A stretch of DNA of 64,000 bases from Cristatella mucedo (GCA_009760855.2 WPIO01000146.1:496001-560000), one strand, 5' to 3'; positions 19,505 to 31,399 are shown, counted from the stretch's first letter. The notes: generated from the letters alone by a model not told the origin. Program-made: numbers and translations.

Positions 19505-19621
19505 ATGAAGGATATAGAGAATAGGTTCGCGAGAATGATGGCAGTCATTAAATAAATCAGACGACGAAAAGAGATCGAGCAGAAGCGAGATTGCTTATCG
19601 GAGGACGATTTGTTTAATTGA
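19505..19621 (+). pseudogene. Truncated small ORF at right viral edge
   Basis: ATG 19505 follows AGATATAAA and reads MKDIENRFARMMAVIK, one TAA, then IRRRKEIEQKRDCLSEDD to a stop at 19621. It is highly charged and helical. It may be the beginning of a viral gene whose rest was lost with the right end. Not recognised. Confidence 0.3.
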
Positions 19622-19952
19622 TGACGTCATTAGACTGAGCCCTAGGCTACATGCCATTCATTTTATATCTACTCGACGACCTCACGTCATCTCACATGCT
19701 GTAGGGTCCCACCCAGGCCTAGCCCGTGACCCATACCCTCATTATAGTCACAGGGTCCCAGCCAAACGAAGCTAGCCTGGGAAGGCATGCATTGATGACA
19801 TCTGCACATGGATGGCAGCAGATTTTTCGCATTCTTCGCATTCTTTTCATTTTGGCCTCCTGACATATAGCGCTCTAACGTGTGTTCGTGTTCATTTTCG
19901 TTCGTGTTCATTCATCTTCATTCTAACGCGTGTTCGTTCTCACACCTCACAC
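19622..19952. other. Host flank with L2-A scrap
   Basis: GC content rises at once. The sequence starts with the palindrome ATGACGTCAT (19621-19630). A 35-base L2-A piece (GCATTGATGACATCTGCACATGG and following, about 19788-19822) is followed by short TTCG/TTCATT-rich direct repeats up to the LINE. Confidence 0.5.
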
Positions 19953-21212
19953 CTTGCTAGTAAGTTCCAGTCTGGCTTTAGAGCTAATCACTCCACAGAG
20001 TCAGCATTGCTTCGGGTATACAACGACCTACTTAGGAATGCGGACATGGGTAGAGTGTCTCTTCTTGTTTTGCTCGATCTTTCGGCAGCTTTTGATACCA
20101 TCGATCACAAAGTACTTCTAGAGCGCCTCTCATCTCGCCTGGGCATCACTGGCACTGCTCTGCAGTGGTTCAGGTCCTATCTCAGTGGGAGACTCCAGAG
20201 TGTTGACGTGAATGGACAAAGATCATCTGAAGTACCTCTAAAATATGGAGTACCTCAGGGCTCTGTGCTAGGTCCGGTCCTTTTCACCGTTTATACTCTC
20301 CCTCTCGCTGATGTGATTGCCAAGCATAATCTAGGCTTTCACTTCTATGCGGATGACACTCAGTTGTACCTTTGCTTTGATCCCTCCCAGCCTTCGAGCA
20401 CCTCAAATTCTCTCAACTCACTTGCTGCATGCATTGATGACATCCGATCATGGATGGCAGCAAATTTTCTAAAACTAAACGATGATAAAACTAACTTACT
20501 AGTTATGGGCAAACCTAGTGTTATTCAGAAATTGGAAAGGCTGACTTTCAAAATTGGCTCTGCCAGCATATCTCCAGTTGCATCAGCTCGAAATCTAGGT
20601 GTCATATTCCAAAGCGACCTCTCGTTAGACGACCACATCAGCTCCACAGTCAAATCAGCCTATTTTCAGCTTCATAACATAGCTAAAATTAGGGCTTGTT
20701 TAGATAAGGATACCACGTCCAAGTTGGTCCATGCATTCGCGACATCTCGTCTCGACTTCTGCAACTCACTGCTTACTGGCCTACCAGCATGTGCGATCAG
20801 GCGATCGCAGCTGGTGCAAAACTCTGCAGCTAGGCTTGTCTGTCGTGAGCGTCGCAGTTGCCACATTACTACTCCACTTCTCGCCGACCTGCACTGGTTA
20901 CCAGTCAAGCAACGGATTGACTTCAAGGTTTTGTCGCTCACTTCTAGGTCTCTTCATTCTATGGCTCCAGCCTATCTTTCAGAGATACTACCCCATCAGG
21001 CAAAGCATCGTACCACTCGCTTTTCGGAATCCAACAGTCTAGAAATACCTCGTACAAACCTTAAATCCTTTGGAGACCGTGCATTTAGCTCGTATGCTCC
21101 CACAGCCTGGAACTCCCTCCCGACCTGCATCAGAACATCCCCTGACCTGACCACATTTAAAAGAAACTTAAAAACATACCTATTTAGGACAGCATTTAGT
21201 GGGTCCTTGTGA
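19812..21212 (+). CDS. L2-A LINE reverse transcriptase, open frame
   Basis: A 466-codon uninterrupted frame. The first ~47 codons are chance sequence before the LINE. From residue 51 on it is the reverse transcriptase: FQSGFRANHSTESALLRVY, LVLLDLSAAFDTIDH (motif A), YGVPQGSVLGPVLFTVY (motif B), FHFYADDTQLY (catalytic motif C), then thumb and C-terminal parts as in L2-clade elements. The endonuclease domain and the start of the RT are missing by 5' truncation, so the copy cannot move by itself. The lack of stops in 420 LINE codons makes it the youngest-looking copy here. Confidence 0.8.
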   Translation: MAADFSHSSHSFHFGLLTYSALTCVRVHFRSCSFIFILTRVRSHTSHLASKFQSGFRANHSTESALLRVYNDLLRNADMGRVSLLVLLDLSAAFDTIDHKVLLERLSSRLGITGTALQWFRSYLSGRLQSVDVNGQRSSEVPLKYGVPQGSVLGPVLFTVYTLPLADVIAKHNLGFHFYADDTQLYLCFDPSQPSSTSNSLNSLAACIDDIRSWMAANFLKLNDDKTNLLVMGKPSVIQKLERLTFKIGSASISPVASARNLGVIFQSDLSLDDHISSTVKSAYFQLHNIAKIRACLDKDTTSKLVHAFATSRLDFCNSLLTGLPACAIRRSQLVQNSAARLVCRERRSCHITTPLLADLHWLPVKQRIDFKVLSLTSRSLHSMAPAYLSEILPHQAKHRTTRFSESNSLEIPRTNLKSFGDRAFSSYAPTAWNSLPTCIRTSPDLTTFKRNLKTYLFRTAFSGSL

Positions 21213-21428
21213 TTCGTCCTCGATGTGCTTATGCGTGCTGACACTGTTCATGCTGCCACTAACCACATTTGCATGCTGACCCAGTGCATGTAACCCCTAA
21301 CCATGTTATTCATTTTGTTTGTTTTTCAAGCATGATTTTACTTACTATTCTATTGCGTATCACTTTGCAGCAAATGTAAAGCGCCTAGAAAGAGATTAAG
21401 TTCTCTGAGGGCGCTTTATCAAGTGCAA

Positions 21429-21460
<32 letters not shown>
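19953..21460 (+). mobile_element. L2-A LINE, 5'-truncated copy with intact RT
   Basis: It runs from ACCTTGCTAGTAAGTTCCAG through the RT to the 3' untranslated region, whose end GCGCCTAGAAAGAGATTAAG plus TTCTCTGAGGGCGCTTTATC is followed by (ATT)n at 21427-21459. This copy serves here as the reference for all other L2-A pieces. Confidence 0.9.
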
Positions 21461-21461
<1 letters not shown>

Positions 21462-21622
21462 TTGCAGATTTCTTCCAAAAACCGAAGTTCTTGCAAACAT
21501 CATATACCAAAACGATGCAGCTTAGACCTGTTTAAAGTTTTTCTGATTGTGACTTGCCCGTTGCCCGTAAGAAATTACGTGCCAATGGAAATCTATATTT
21601 TCTAAGGCTAAACGTAGATTAA

Positions 21623-22680
21623 ACCAACTTACCAGTTATGGGTAAACCCAGTGTGATTATGAAATTGGAAAGGCTAAGCTCAAAATTGGCTCTGCCAGCA
21701 TATCTCCCATAGAATAAGCTCAAAATCTAGGTGTCATGTTCCAAAGCCACCTTTCGTTTGCCGACAACAACAGCTCCACTGTCAAATCTGCCAACTTTCA
21801 GCTACATAACACTGCTAAAATTCGGGCTTGTTTAGATAACGATACCACGTCTAAGTTGGTCCATGCATTCGTGACATCCCGTCTCGACTTCTGCCACTCA
21901 CTGCTTACTGGACCACCATTATGTGCGATCAGCCGATGGCAGCTGGTGCGAAACTCCATAGCTAGGCCTGTCTGTAATGAGCCTCACAGTTGCAACATCG
22001 CACCCCTTCTCGCCGACCTGCACTGGCTACCAGTCAAGCAAAGGATTGACTTCAAGGTTTTGTCGCTCACTTTTAGATCACTTCATTCTTCGGCTCCATC
22101 CAAACTCTCAGATCTACTCCCTCACCTGGCCTAGCATCGTACCACCTGCTTTTCGGAATCCAACAGTCTTCGAATACATCGTAGAAACCTCAAATCCTTT
22201 GGAGACCGTACATGTAGTTCGTATGTTCCCAAATCCTGGAACTCCCTTCCGCCTTGCGTCAGAACATCCTCTGACTCGACCACGTTATAAAAGAACTTAA
22301 AAACACACTTAGTCAGTTCAGAATTTCGGTGTCCCTTTGATTCGTCCTTGATGAGCTTCTGGGTGCTGACACTGTGCATGCTGCCACAAACCACATTTGC
22401 ATGCTGACCCTGTTCAAGACACCCCTACCCATGTTATTCATGTTTGTTTATCAAGCATGATAATACTCACCATTCAATTTCATTTCCCTTTGCAGCAAAT
22501 GTAAAGGGCCTAGGAAGAGATTGAGTTCTCTGATGATTTTTTATTGAATGCATTAGCATTATTTTTAAAACCTTCGATGTGATCCCTCCATGCCACCCAA
22601 CACCTCGAATTCTCTCTAATCTTTTGATGTGTGGATTGATGACATTTGCACTTGTATGGCAGTGAAATTTCTTAGTCGAT
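21623..22680 (+). mobile_element. L2-A LINE fragments
   Basis: 21623-22565 covers the C-terminal RT part and the 3' end in order (AAGTTGGTCCATGCATTCGTG; GACTTCAAGGTTTTGTCGCT), with many substitutions. A second short piece (22565-22680) repeats the region just after the RT catalytic motif. Between 21460 and 21622 is unassigned sequence. Confidence 0.8.
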
Positions 22681-22689
22681 ACTGGGCTG

Positions 22690-23010
22690 CATTTATCATT
22701 TTTGAACCTCGGAATTTGTTGAGGCAGACGATAAACTGAATGCCTACCTCGCAGACATTCAGACATTTGATTTTGGATGTCCTTATACTGAACGACGGTC
22801 AAACAGAACTACTTTTCAGGATAAACCCCAAGTGTATGGCTGCACTAGAAGGCTTTTTGCATGTGACTGGTGATGGTGTTGTGAGAACATTACTATGTGA
22901 TAGAAATTGAGATTTCGCGTTTGAGAGCTGCCTAAATATTGAACGCTTGGTTAAGAAGATTGTTTCAGCAGCTAGCCACCACGTCCGATTCCTTAGACTA
23001 GGAAATTTAT
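22690..23010 (+). mobile_element. L2-B LINE fragment
   Basis: It matches the region 60,215-60,520 of the long L2-B copy (GATAAACTGAATGCCTACCT against GAGAAACTGAATGCTTGCCT; CAGCTAGCCACCACGTCCGA against CAGCTAGCCATCGCATCCGA). Strongly diverged, and without an open frame on the plus strand. Confidence 0.6.
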
Positions 23011-23261
23011 TAAAGATGCTTAAGGAATGTAACCACATATTGTTTGCTAATTCATTTATTGAACATCTGTTAAGTGGTTACCAAGAGATACAGTTATCTG
23101 AGGGCTATATGCTAACATAGTACTACTATTATTAATTGTCTTTGATAGTGGTTTGCAAAAAAAAAAACTTTTCCTCACTCCCTGGTTCTATCACGGCTAG
23201 ATTATTGAACTCCATGCGGGAAGGGCAACAGAAAAAAGCCGCCAGACCCCGGTAGGTGGTG

Positions 23262-23270
23262 ATATATATG

Positions 23271-23312
<42 letters not shown>
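23262..23312. repeat. (TA)n(GA)n microsatellite
   Basis: An alternating TA run that passes directly into a GA run. Confidence 0.95.
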
Positions 23313-23369
23313 CAGAAGCAAGGCTATTTTACAAGTCCCAGAGGTTTGACCATGAGTCTTTTTTTTGAA

Positions 23370-24041
23370 AGATGTAACTCACTGCTTGCTGGCCAACTGG
23401 CATGCATTCAGGAGCTTACAGCTGGTGCAGACTCTGCAGCTAGGCTTGTGTGGTGAGCTTCTCAGTTGCAGCATCACACCACTTCTCGCCGACCTGCACT
23501 TGCTACTGGTCAAGCAACGGATTGACTAAAAGTTTTTGTTGCTTACTTCTAGGTCCCTTCATTCTTTGGCTCAAACCTCTCTATCAGATCCACTCCCCAC
23601 CAGGCTAAGCATCATACCATCGGCTTTACGGATCAAATAGTTTACCTAGACCTGGTGCAAACCTCAAATCCTTTGGAGACCATGCATTTAGTTCGTATGT
23701 TCCCAAAGCCCGGAACTCACTCCCGACTGGCGTCACGACATCATCTGTCTCGACAAAACCAAAATAAAATAAAAAACACACATAGTTACGATGGCATTAA
23801 CTGGGCCCCTGTGATTTATCCTGTATCAGCTTATACCTGCTGAAGCAGTGGCATGCTGCCACTAACCACACTTGCATGCTGACCCTGTGTACGTCATCTC
23901 TATCCATGTTATTTATGCTGTTTATCAACCCTGATACCATTCACCATAGGATCATTTGTCCTGTGCAGTACATGTAAAGCACCTAGAAAGAGAATGAGTT
24001 CTCTGAGGGCGCTTTATCAAGTGTATTATTGTTATTATTGT
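23370..24041 (+). mobile_element. L2-A LINE 3' fragment
   Basis: It carries the C-terminal RT codons and 3' untranslated region, ending CTCTGAGGGCGCTTTATCAA then GTGTATTATTGTTATTATTG. Many point changes and indels. Confidence 0.8.
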
Positions 24042-24189
24042 AAATGATTTTAGATTGCTTCTGGTGGATCAATTGATAAAGATCAATCAATTGAGTAAAG
24101 ATCTTAGATAGACCAACAAGGCTCACCTCTGATTTGCTTCTTCCTACTCAGCTCATTTGCTGCATTATTTATAGCTTCCTTTTGCCATC

Positions 24190-24460
24190 AAGTCTGTCTG
24201 GACGATAAATTAGCTGCTTAATTAATCAGCTCAAAGACTGTTGGTGTCAGAAGCTCTGGCTCTGCCAGCCATACACACTGGAGCTGGCTTTCACAAGGCA
24301 TATGCAATGAAATCTACTCCCCTGCTCCAGGCTAGGGCGAATCATTTCTTGCAGTCCTGAGCTGCTACCTAAGTGTATGCTACTCAGTACCTTCACTGCT
24401 CTCCTAACTCAGCTTCTCACATTCTCCTCGCTATGTGAGAATCAGTCTGTTGGCTACTCT
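24190..24460 (+). mobile_element. L2-B LINE C-terminal fragment
   Basis: It matches 60,860-61,110 of the long L2-B copy: GACGATAAATTAGCTG, GAAGCTCTGGCTCTGC, CCTGAGCTGCTACCT and TCTGTTGGCTAC all keep their order. Confidence 0.6.
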
Positions 24461-25059
24461 CAATTTACTGCACATCAAAGCAGATGCCTCAGACTGGCAG
24501 CCACCAACGGGATTTTTCCTAGTCTCTGAACTGGTCGCCAGTTCTCTCCGAGACCATTCCAAATCCATGCTGTGCTGTAGCTACCGGGCATCGGAGGCTG
24601 CAGGCAGTCTTCATGGAATGGGAGTTTGCCCGTCAACTTGCATTTAAAGCTTTGTCAGCTATGAAAGGATACCGAAACTATATTGTTTACTGATTTTTTT
24701 ATTTGCGTCTTGCCGTGTTGTAAGTATTAAAAGGAATTGCATTCGTTTACCACTGTTATTAGCCTGAAAATGAAGCACGATAAAGGACTGAAATTATGTG
24801 GTGCCACTAGAATAATCAAACTAGCATTTCTCACTTAGCAAAAATCATTATTTCATTAAAAAATCATTAAAATAACAACAGCAACAGGAAATTTGTTTTT
24901 GGTAGCAAAGCTTTGCAGCCCTAGAGTTACTGCTTCCTTAGGCTAATACTGTAAAGAAGCCGTGCCTCATTTTAAGCACTCACTAATTCTGCCCATTCGG
25001 TAATTTTATTTCGTCTTTCCGGGAGGTTCACAGATTATCCACGTTAGGCTCAGCCTAGT
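24461..25059. other. Unassigned sequence
   Basis: Nothing recognisable. The 70-codon plus-strand frame at 24435-24647 begins inside the L2-B piece and is unlikely to be a gene. Confidence 0.4.
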
Positions 25060-27745
25060 AGATCTTCAATGCTTTCAGCATTCATTTTGACGACTTTAAC
25101 GATGCCTTACATGCTGAATTTCATACGCTTACTCTTTTTCTCTTGCGGCTCATTGCATGACCCCACTCACAAGGAGGGTCACACACTGGATCAAGTATTC
25201 TTCCCTGAGTGTATGCTATCGTCCCCTATTATGACCGAATACTGCTGCTCATCTGATCATGACGGTGCCGATCGTGGTCAATATGCAGTTTGCGCCCTCC
25301 TCCACATAATAAATGACATGTGAATAGCAAAACCTTTAGAGTCTTGACACCATTGCTGTCCCATCCAAAATGTCTTCCAAGTTCCTGCTGCTCAAGTCTC
25401 CATTCGACCTGTCATCATCGGTAGAATGCTACAACACCACACTTGCTGACTTACTTAACAAGTTCAAGCCAAAGACTAAGCACAATGTGAGACGTCACCC
25501 AGATGGCCTATGGTATACCATTTATGTTAAACCAACTAGGTCTACTAAACCCAAGCTCCAGAAAGCATAGACAGGATCAGGTTTGACTGCCCATCGTCAG
25601 GCATACGAAGAAGTCCTACACCAGTTGATCCTTGCACAGGCCAAATCCAGCTTCCACAATAATATAATTGAATTACAGATGCATAATCCAAAAATGCCGA
25701 TGTCTACCGTCGTGGGTTCGAATCATGGGGTGGGCAATCATTTATCGCTGCTGCAAGCCGTTGTGATGGCAGTAAGGGCTTTTCTGCTGCTATTCAAAAG
25801 AGCCTGATAAATCGTCTAGTATTTTTTAATTATCTTGACTGCCGCCAACTGAGCTCCTTACAAATGACATTCGTGTTGACCTAGCCGAGTGCTTCTCAAG
25901 CTTCTTTATCAGCAAGATAGACACGATCAGATAGTCCATCCCTAAGGCCACATCATTTCCTCTAGACTCATGTCCTTCAATTCGTTAATCAAAGCAACAC
26001 TCAGGTCTATTGATTCCGTGCTGAACCTCCATGTCTTCATCCAAGGAAGATACGCATGACCGTATCCTGAAATTTATCTCCTAGTAAAAGAAGATTACTA
26101 GTCCTCTAAACGCTATTCCCACTGTCCTGCTTCAGTTGTGATTATATCTGCTGCTGCCATGCATAATCTAGTATATAAAACATGTCCTCAGCCTCGGGTC
26201 AGGTCCCTGCATCTTTCAAAAAGGCTGTTGTGAGGCCAGTAATTAAAAACCAAAGCCAGACCACGTGGACTTGCGCAGCTTCCTTTCAGTCTACCTTCTA
26301 CCACTCCTATCAAAGACACTGTGAGCCGTGGCAGACCAGCTGAACTCTTACATTGAAACTGTAAACCTTAAGTAAGTTCCAGTCTGATTTTAGAGCTAAT
26401 AACTCCACAGAGTCGGCTTTTTCAAGATGTAAAGCTAACTTCTCAGGAAATACAACTTGGGTACAGTCTCTCTGCTTGTTCTGCTTGATAATTCGTTAGC
26501 ATTTGATACTATTGATAGCAAAAGTCCTTTATGAACGTCTCGAATCTCGCACGGGCATCACTGGCAAGCTTTGTAATTGTTTGGGTCCAATCTCAGTGAT
26601 ACACTCTAGAGTATTGACATAAATTGACAAAGATCATATGAGGAACCTCTTAAATATGGTTACCTCAGGGCTCTGAGCTTGATGCTGTCCTTTTACAGTT
26701 TATATGCTCTCTCTTGCTAATGCGATCACCAAGCACAATCTAGGCTTTCACTTCTAGGCAGATGGCACTCAGTTGTACCTTTGCTTTGATTCCCCCAACC
26801 TTGGAACAGGTAGAATTATCTACACACCCTTGCTGCATCTATAGACGACAGCTGCACATGGATGGCAACAAACTTTCTTAAATTGAATTACGATAAAAAA
26901 CAACTGAACTAGTTATGGGCAAACCAAGTGTGATACCAAAATTGGAAAACCTAATGCTCAAAACTGGCTCTGCTAGCATTTCTCCTGTTGAATCACCACG
27001 AAATATAGATTTCCTGTACCAGAGTAACCTTTTATTACACGACCACACCAGCTCCACAGATCGTCTGACTACTTTCAGCTGCCTAACAATGCCCGGGTTT
27101 GGTCTTGCTTAGACAGGAATACAGCATCTTTATTGGTCCATGCATTTGTGGCATCCCACTTGACTTCAGCAACTTCCTTCTTTCTAGTTTACAAGTGTGC
27201 AATCAGGAGCATACTGTTGGCGCAAAACTTGGCCGTTACGCTCATCTGTCGAAAGCATTGCAATGGCCACATCACACGACTTCTTGGCGACCTGCACTCT
27301 CTGCCAGTCAAGCTGAGCATCAAATTCAAGGTTATGTGCTTTACTTTTAGGTCCCTTCATTCTCTGGTCCCAGCCGAGCTATGAGAACTACGTCCCCACG
27401 TCGTGCGAATCAAGTTATGGAGCGAATCGTTTAGCTATACCTCATATGAAATTTAAAAAAAGGAAAGCATGCATTTAGTGTCTATGCTCCCAAAGTCTTG
27501 AAATCACTATCGATGAATGTCAACATGTCCTTGACTTCGCGTCATCTAAAATAGCTTAAAATGCACCTGTTTATTATAGCGTTTGGTGGACCTCCTTTAT
27601 TCAATCTTCATGTGCATGTACCAGCTTACAATATACCTGCTGCATGCAAATGTAGTCACAAATCAATTGATGATGGTTTCTATTCAACATCTGTAACGTG
27701 CCTAGAAAGAGAATCAGCTCTATGAAGGTGCTTCATAAATTTATC
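25060..27745 (+). mobile_element. L2-A LINE, long decayed copy
   Basis: It begins in the endonuclease/linker region (GGGTCACACACTGGATCAAG), passes through the linker (GCTGACTTACTTAACAAGTT; AGACGTCACCCAGATGGCCT), a badly decayed RT (26,350-27,050) and the C-terminal part, to a 3' end CCTAGAAAGAGAATCAG near 27,700. A SINE-B interrupts it at 25,708-25,835. The next L2-A copy abuts it directly. Confidence 0.75.
25708..25835 (+). mobile_element. SINE-B (tRNA-derived), 5'-truncated
   Basis: It starts at the tRNA B box (CGTGGGTTCGAATC) and continues with the family body GCTGCAAGCCGTTGTGATGG and CTATTCAAAAGAGCCTGATA, as in the copies at 44.2 and 51.5 kb. Inserted in the L2-A linker. Confidence 0.75.
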
Positions 27746-27746
27746 A

Positions 27747-29140
27747 TTGTCTTGCTCGATCTTTCGGAAGCTTTTGATACTGTCGATCACAAAGTTCTTC
27801 TAGAGTGCCTCTCATCTCACCTGGGCATCACTGGCACTGTTCAGCAATGGTTCCGGTCCTATCTCAGTGGGAGACTCTAGAGCATTGACATGAATGGACA
27901 AACATCAGACGAGGTACCTTTGAAATATGGGGTACCTAAGGGCTCTGTGCTAGGTCCGGTTTTTTCACGGTTTATACTTTCCCTCTTGCTGATGTGATTG
28001 CCAAGCACCATCTAGACTTTCACTTCTATGCGGATGACACTCAGTTGTACCTTTGCTTTGATCCTTCCCAGCCTTCGAGCACCTCAAATTTTCTCAAATC
28101 ACGTAATGCATGTATTTATGACATCTGCAAATGGATGGCTGCAAATTTTATAAAACTATACGAAGATAAACCAACTTACTAGTAATGGGGTAACTCAGTG
28201 TGATTCACAAATTGGCAAGGCTGATGCTCAAAATTGGCTCTGCCAGTCTCCTGTTGAATCAGCTCGAAATCTAGGTGTCATGTTTAAAAGCCATCGCGCG
28301 TTAGACGAACATATCAGCTTCACAGTCTAATCTGCCTACTTTCAGCTTCATAACATAGCTAAAATTCGGGCTTGTTTAGATAAAGATACCACTTCCAAGT
28401 TGGTCCATTCATTCATGACATCTAGCCCTGACTTTTGCAACTCATGCTTACTGGCCTACCGGCATGTGCAATCAGGCGATTGCGGCTGGTGCAAAACTCT
28501 ACAGCTATGCTTGTCTGTGGTGAGCAGCGCAGTTGACTCATCACACCACTCTTTGCGGACCTGCACTACCTACCAGTGAACCAACGGATCGACTTCAAGG
28601 TTTTGTCGCTCACTTGTAGGTCACTTCATTTTTTGGCGCCAGCATATCTCTCAGATCTACTCCCCCACCAGACCAAGCGTCGTATCACCGGCTTTTCGGA
28701 GTCTAACAGTCTACAAGTACCTCGTACAAACCTCAAATCTTTTGGGGACCATGCATTTCGTTCATATGCTCCCAAAGCCTGGAGTTTCCTCCCTACTTAC
28801 GTTAGAACATCCCCTGACTTGACCACATTTAAAAAGCACCTAAAAACACACCTATTTAAGACAGCATTAAGCGGGTCCCTTTTATTCGTCCTTCATATGC
28901 TTATGTTTGCTGTCACTGTGCATGCCGCCACTAACCACATTTGCATGCTGAACCTGTGCATGTTAACTCTAACCATGTTATTCATGTTGTTTGTTTATCG
29001 AGCATGATATTACTCACCATTCAATTGCATTTCCCTTTGCAGCAAATGTAAAGTGCCTAGAAAGAGATCGAGTTCTCTGAGGGTATTTTATCAAGTGCAT
29101 CAATATTATTATTCTTATTATAATAATAATTATTATTATT
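27747..29140 (+). mobile_element. L2-A LINE, RT to 3' end
   Basis: It starts in RT motif A (CTCGATCTTTCGGAAGCTTT) and keeps the catalytic codons FHFYADDTQLY at 28,016-28,050. Stops and frame changes near 27,880, 28,180 and 28,330 follow, then a 143-codon C-terminal stretch and the 3' end with ATT/AAT-rich tail. Moderately old. Confidence 0.85.
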
Positions 29141-31399
29141 ATGCTATCCTAATGAGACCTGGCATGGCAGCACATATCACTAAGCTAAAAACAATAAGTC
29201 TACATCTTCAACCTCTTCGTTGATAATTAGCTGTATACAAAGATATATTTGTCAGTCTGTCAGTTGAAGTCAGTGAATTAACATCTGCATAGACAGCATG
29301 GTAATATCCTTATTAGTCATAGCAAGAAATTGTATCTGTGGCTAGGCAAGATGGCACACTTAACCAAGGCCGATCGGATAATTACCAGCAGCCGCCAGCT
29401 TTCAGCCAGCAAGGAACAATCGTAGTACCCGTGGGTAATATTAGAGGCTGAAGGTAGATATTGAGTCAGCAAACGAAATCGTCAATGATAATCTCCCAGT
29501 CAGCAAACAGAATCGTCAGTAATAATCTCCCAAACAGGGGTTAAAGAAATCCGATGGGTGTGAGAACAGCATGCAGTGAGTTGGGCGGCTGTTGCTCAGT
29601 CAATCTGCTCCTAGGTGGTGAACCTACAATATAATCTCACAGGCAGAGATCCTTGCCGAAACAGTGGAAGCAATGCACTAAAACGGTTTTAAATAGTCAT
29701 ATGCTCACTCGACGGCAAATAACATAGTGTACCAAGTGGTAATATGAATGTAGATTTGCATATGGTATTGTATTTCCACTACTACTCAGTGAAGTAGTTC
29801 AGGTGCTCACTAGTATTTGTTGTACAACTACAATGTTACAGCAACTATAATTTCACAAAAGTCAATGTATTAATTGCAAATTGGCATGAGTAGCTCCACC
29901 AAGTTCTGTAAACAAGACTGTACATAGAAATTATATAACTTGGCAGAAAAATGGACTTCATGGGATAATTCAAAGGGTGGCCATGGCATACCAGCCACGT
30001 GTGGTTCTTGCACTACGATGCCCTTTGCTGCTGGTCCGAGAGCTTCCGGTACTTCTTCGAGGACATGCGTTTTGGCAAGCAGGCAGAGTGAAATGACCGA
30101 CCGTGATTCGTCAATTGGTTACCTTGAGTAAAAGATGGATATGTATGTAGTCGAGATATGCCAGTAATTCGTCACCAGGGCAGGATAATTAGTATTTACA
30201 AACTATTATTTCTGCCACCTCGGTTGTCCAGTGAGTATGCACAGCAGTGAGCTAGGAACAAAGTAATCATAGTGAAAGACATGGGTATGAGAATATGCAA
30301 TTAATCTGGAGCGTATCTGTGGGTATTCTGTGGTGCATTAAAGTAGGATGTGGTACGTGTCCAGGCCGACGAAGGTTTTTGCACCAGAACTCCGTTGACA
30401 ATTCTCGTGAAAGTTTCTGAATACACTTTTCAAAGAGTCTACTTTCATACTGTATCCAAAAACTAGCATTTAGTATGACTTATATGTGGCTGCAGTATTT
30501 TACAGGTTGTTGTGGATTTCCACAAGGACACACTTTTATTGGTGCACTTTAAGGGCAGCATAGATTTTAAATTCTAGTAAGAGCTTCGCCTAACAAGTTT
30601 CTGGTGAATTTGAGATAAACTAAAATGGATTTTGGTGTATGCTAGCATCTCCACTGCTAGTTAGCCAATCAAAGCATGAGCACAATGGTTTTAATACATT
30701 TGTATAACGGCCTCTGAAAGAGTAAATTATTTGTAGGACACCACGTATGATGTAAAAGAAGAATAGCCATAGGATTAGTAAAAATATACACAATGTCAAC
30801 AGGCAGTATGTGGTTAGTGGTGGTAGTTAAAGAACATTGTGTAGCCCTTTAGATTACCGAATCCTTTTCTAAGCAGTTAACCTATGCTCTAAATAAGGCA
30901 TGGCATATGGTTTGAGTGACATGCCCTGTGCCAGCATGCACAATATGATTTATGGTAACTTGCACAGTCTGCGCATGCATGAGTAGGCAAAGGACAACTC
31001 CTAAGAACCCTGCAGATGCCTTAAGTAACATCTGCAGCATTAGCTTCTTGTAAATATCGTCAAGTCGGTGCTTTTCGTAACATCAATTACGAGTGATTTT
31101 CAGGCTTTGGGAGCATGCAAACCATAAACCTGAGGTTCGTTCGAGGCATTGTTGAACGGTTTGAGTGTAAACAGCAGGTAGCATGGCTACTAGCATTGTT
31201 AAACTAAATGTGTGTGTGTGTGTATGGGTGTGTGTGTGTGTGTTCAAGCATGCATGCACGAGTGGGTTAGTGCACGCGTGTATTGCGCTAGAATATAGTT
31301 CTGCAGGAGGAGCTCACGGAGGACATATCTCTCAAGCGTGGCCATCGTCCGGTTGAGCAGGTGCCCTGCATGGTTTCTGCGCCTCCGATCCACACAAAA
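29141..31399. other. Unassigned host sequence
   Basis: No gene, LINE or SINE was recognised in these 2.2 kb. The only marked feature is a GT microsatellite at 31,209-31,243. A short direct repeat (AGCAAACGAAATCGTCA / AGCAAACAGAATCGTCA, about 29,470 and 29,505) is present. Confidence 0.45.
31209..31243. repeat. (TG)n microsatellite
   Basis: A TG run with one interruption. Confidence 0.9.

Larger units (their letters stand above)
3051..19621. mobile_element. Endogenous adintovirus/Maverick-like virus (decayed)
   Basis: The segment is clearly richer in A and T than both flanks and carries tightly packed viral genes on both strands: packaging ATPase, adenain-like protease, major capsid protein, three minor-capsid paralogues, YqaJ-type nuclease, protein-primed-type polymerase B, two fibre-like genes and small membrane proteins. 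The set of ATPase, protease, double-jelly-roll capsid and PolB defines the Polinton/adintovirus assemblage of mid-size linear DNA viruses. Nearly all genes have frameshifts or stops. No integrase and no clear terminal inverted repeat pair is visible, so one or both ends may be lost. The outer limits are placed by composition and by the host repeats on either side, and are uncertain by about 100 bases. Confidence 0.88.

Noticed and set aside
25708-25835. Functional tRNA gene
   Set aside because: B box only, followed by a family body shared with two other copies; no cloverleaf can be formed.
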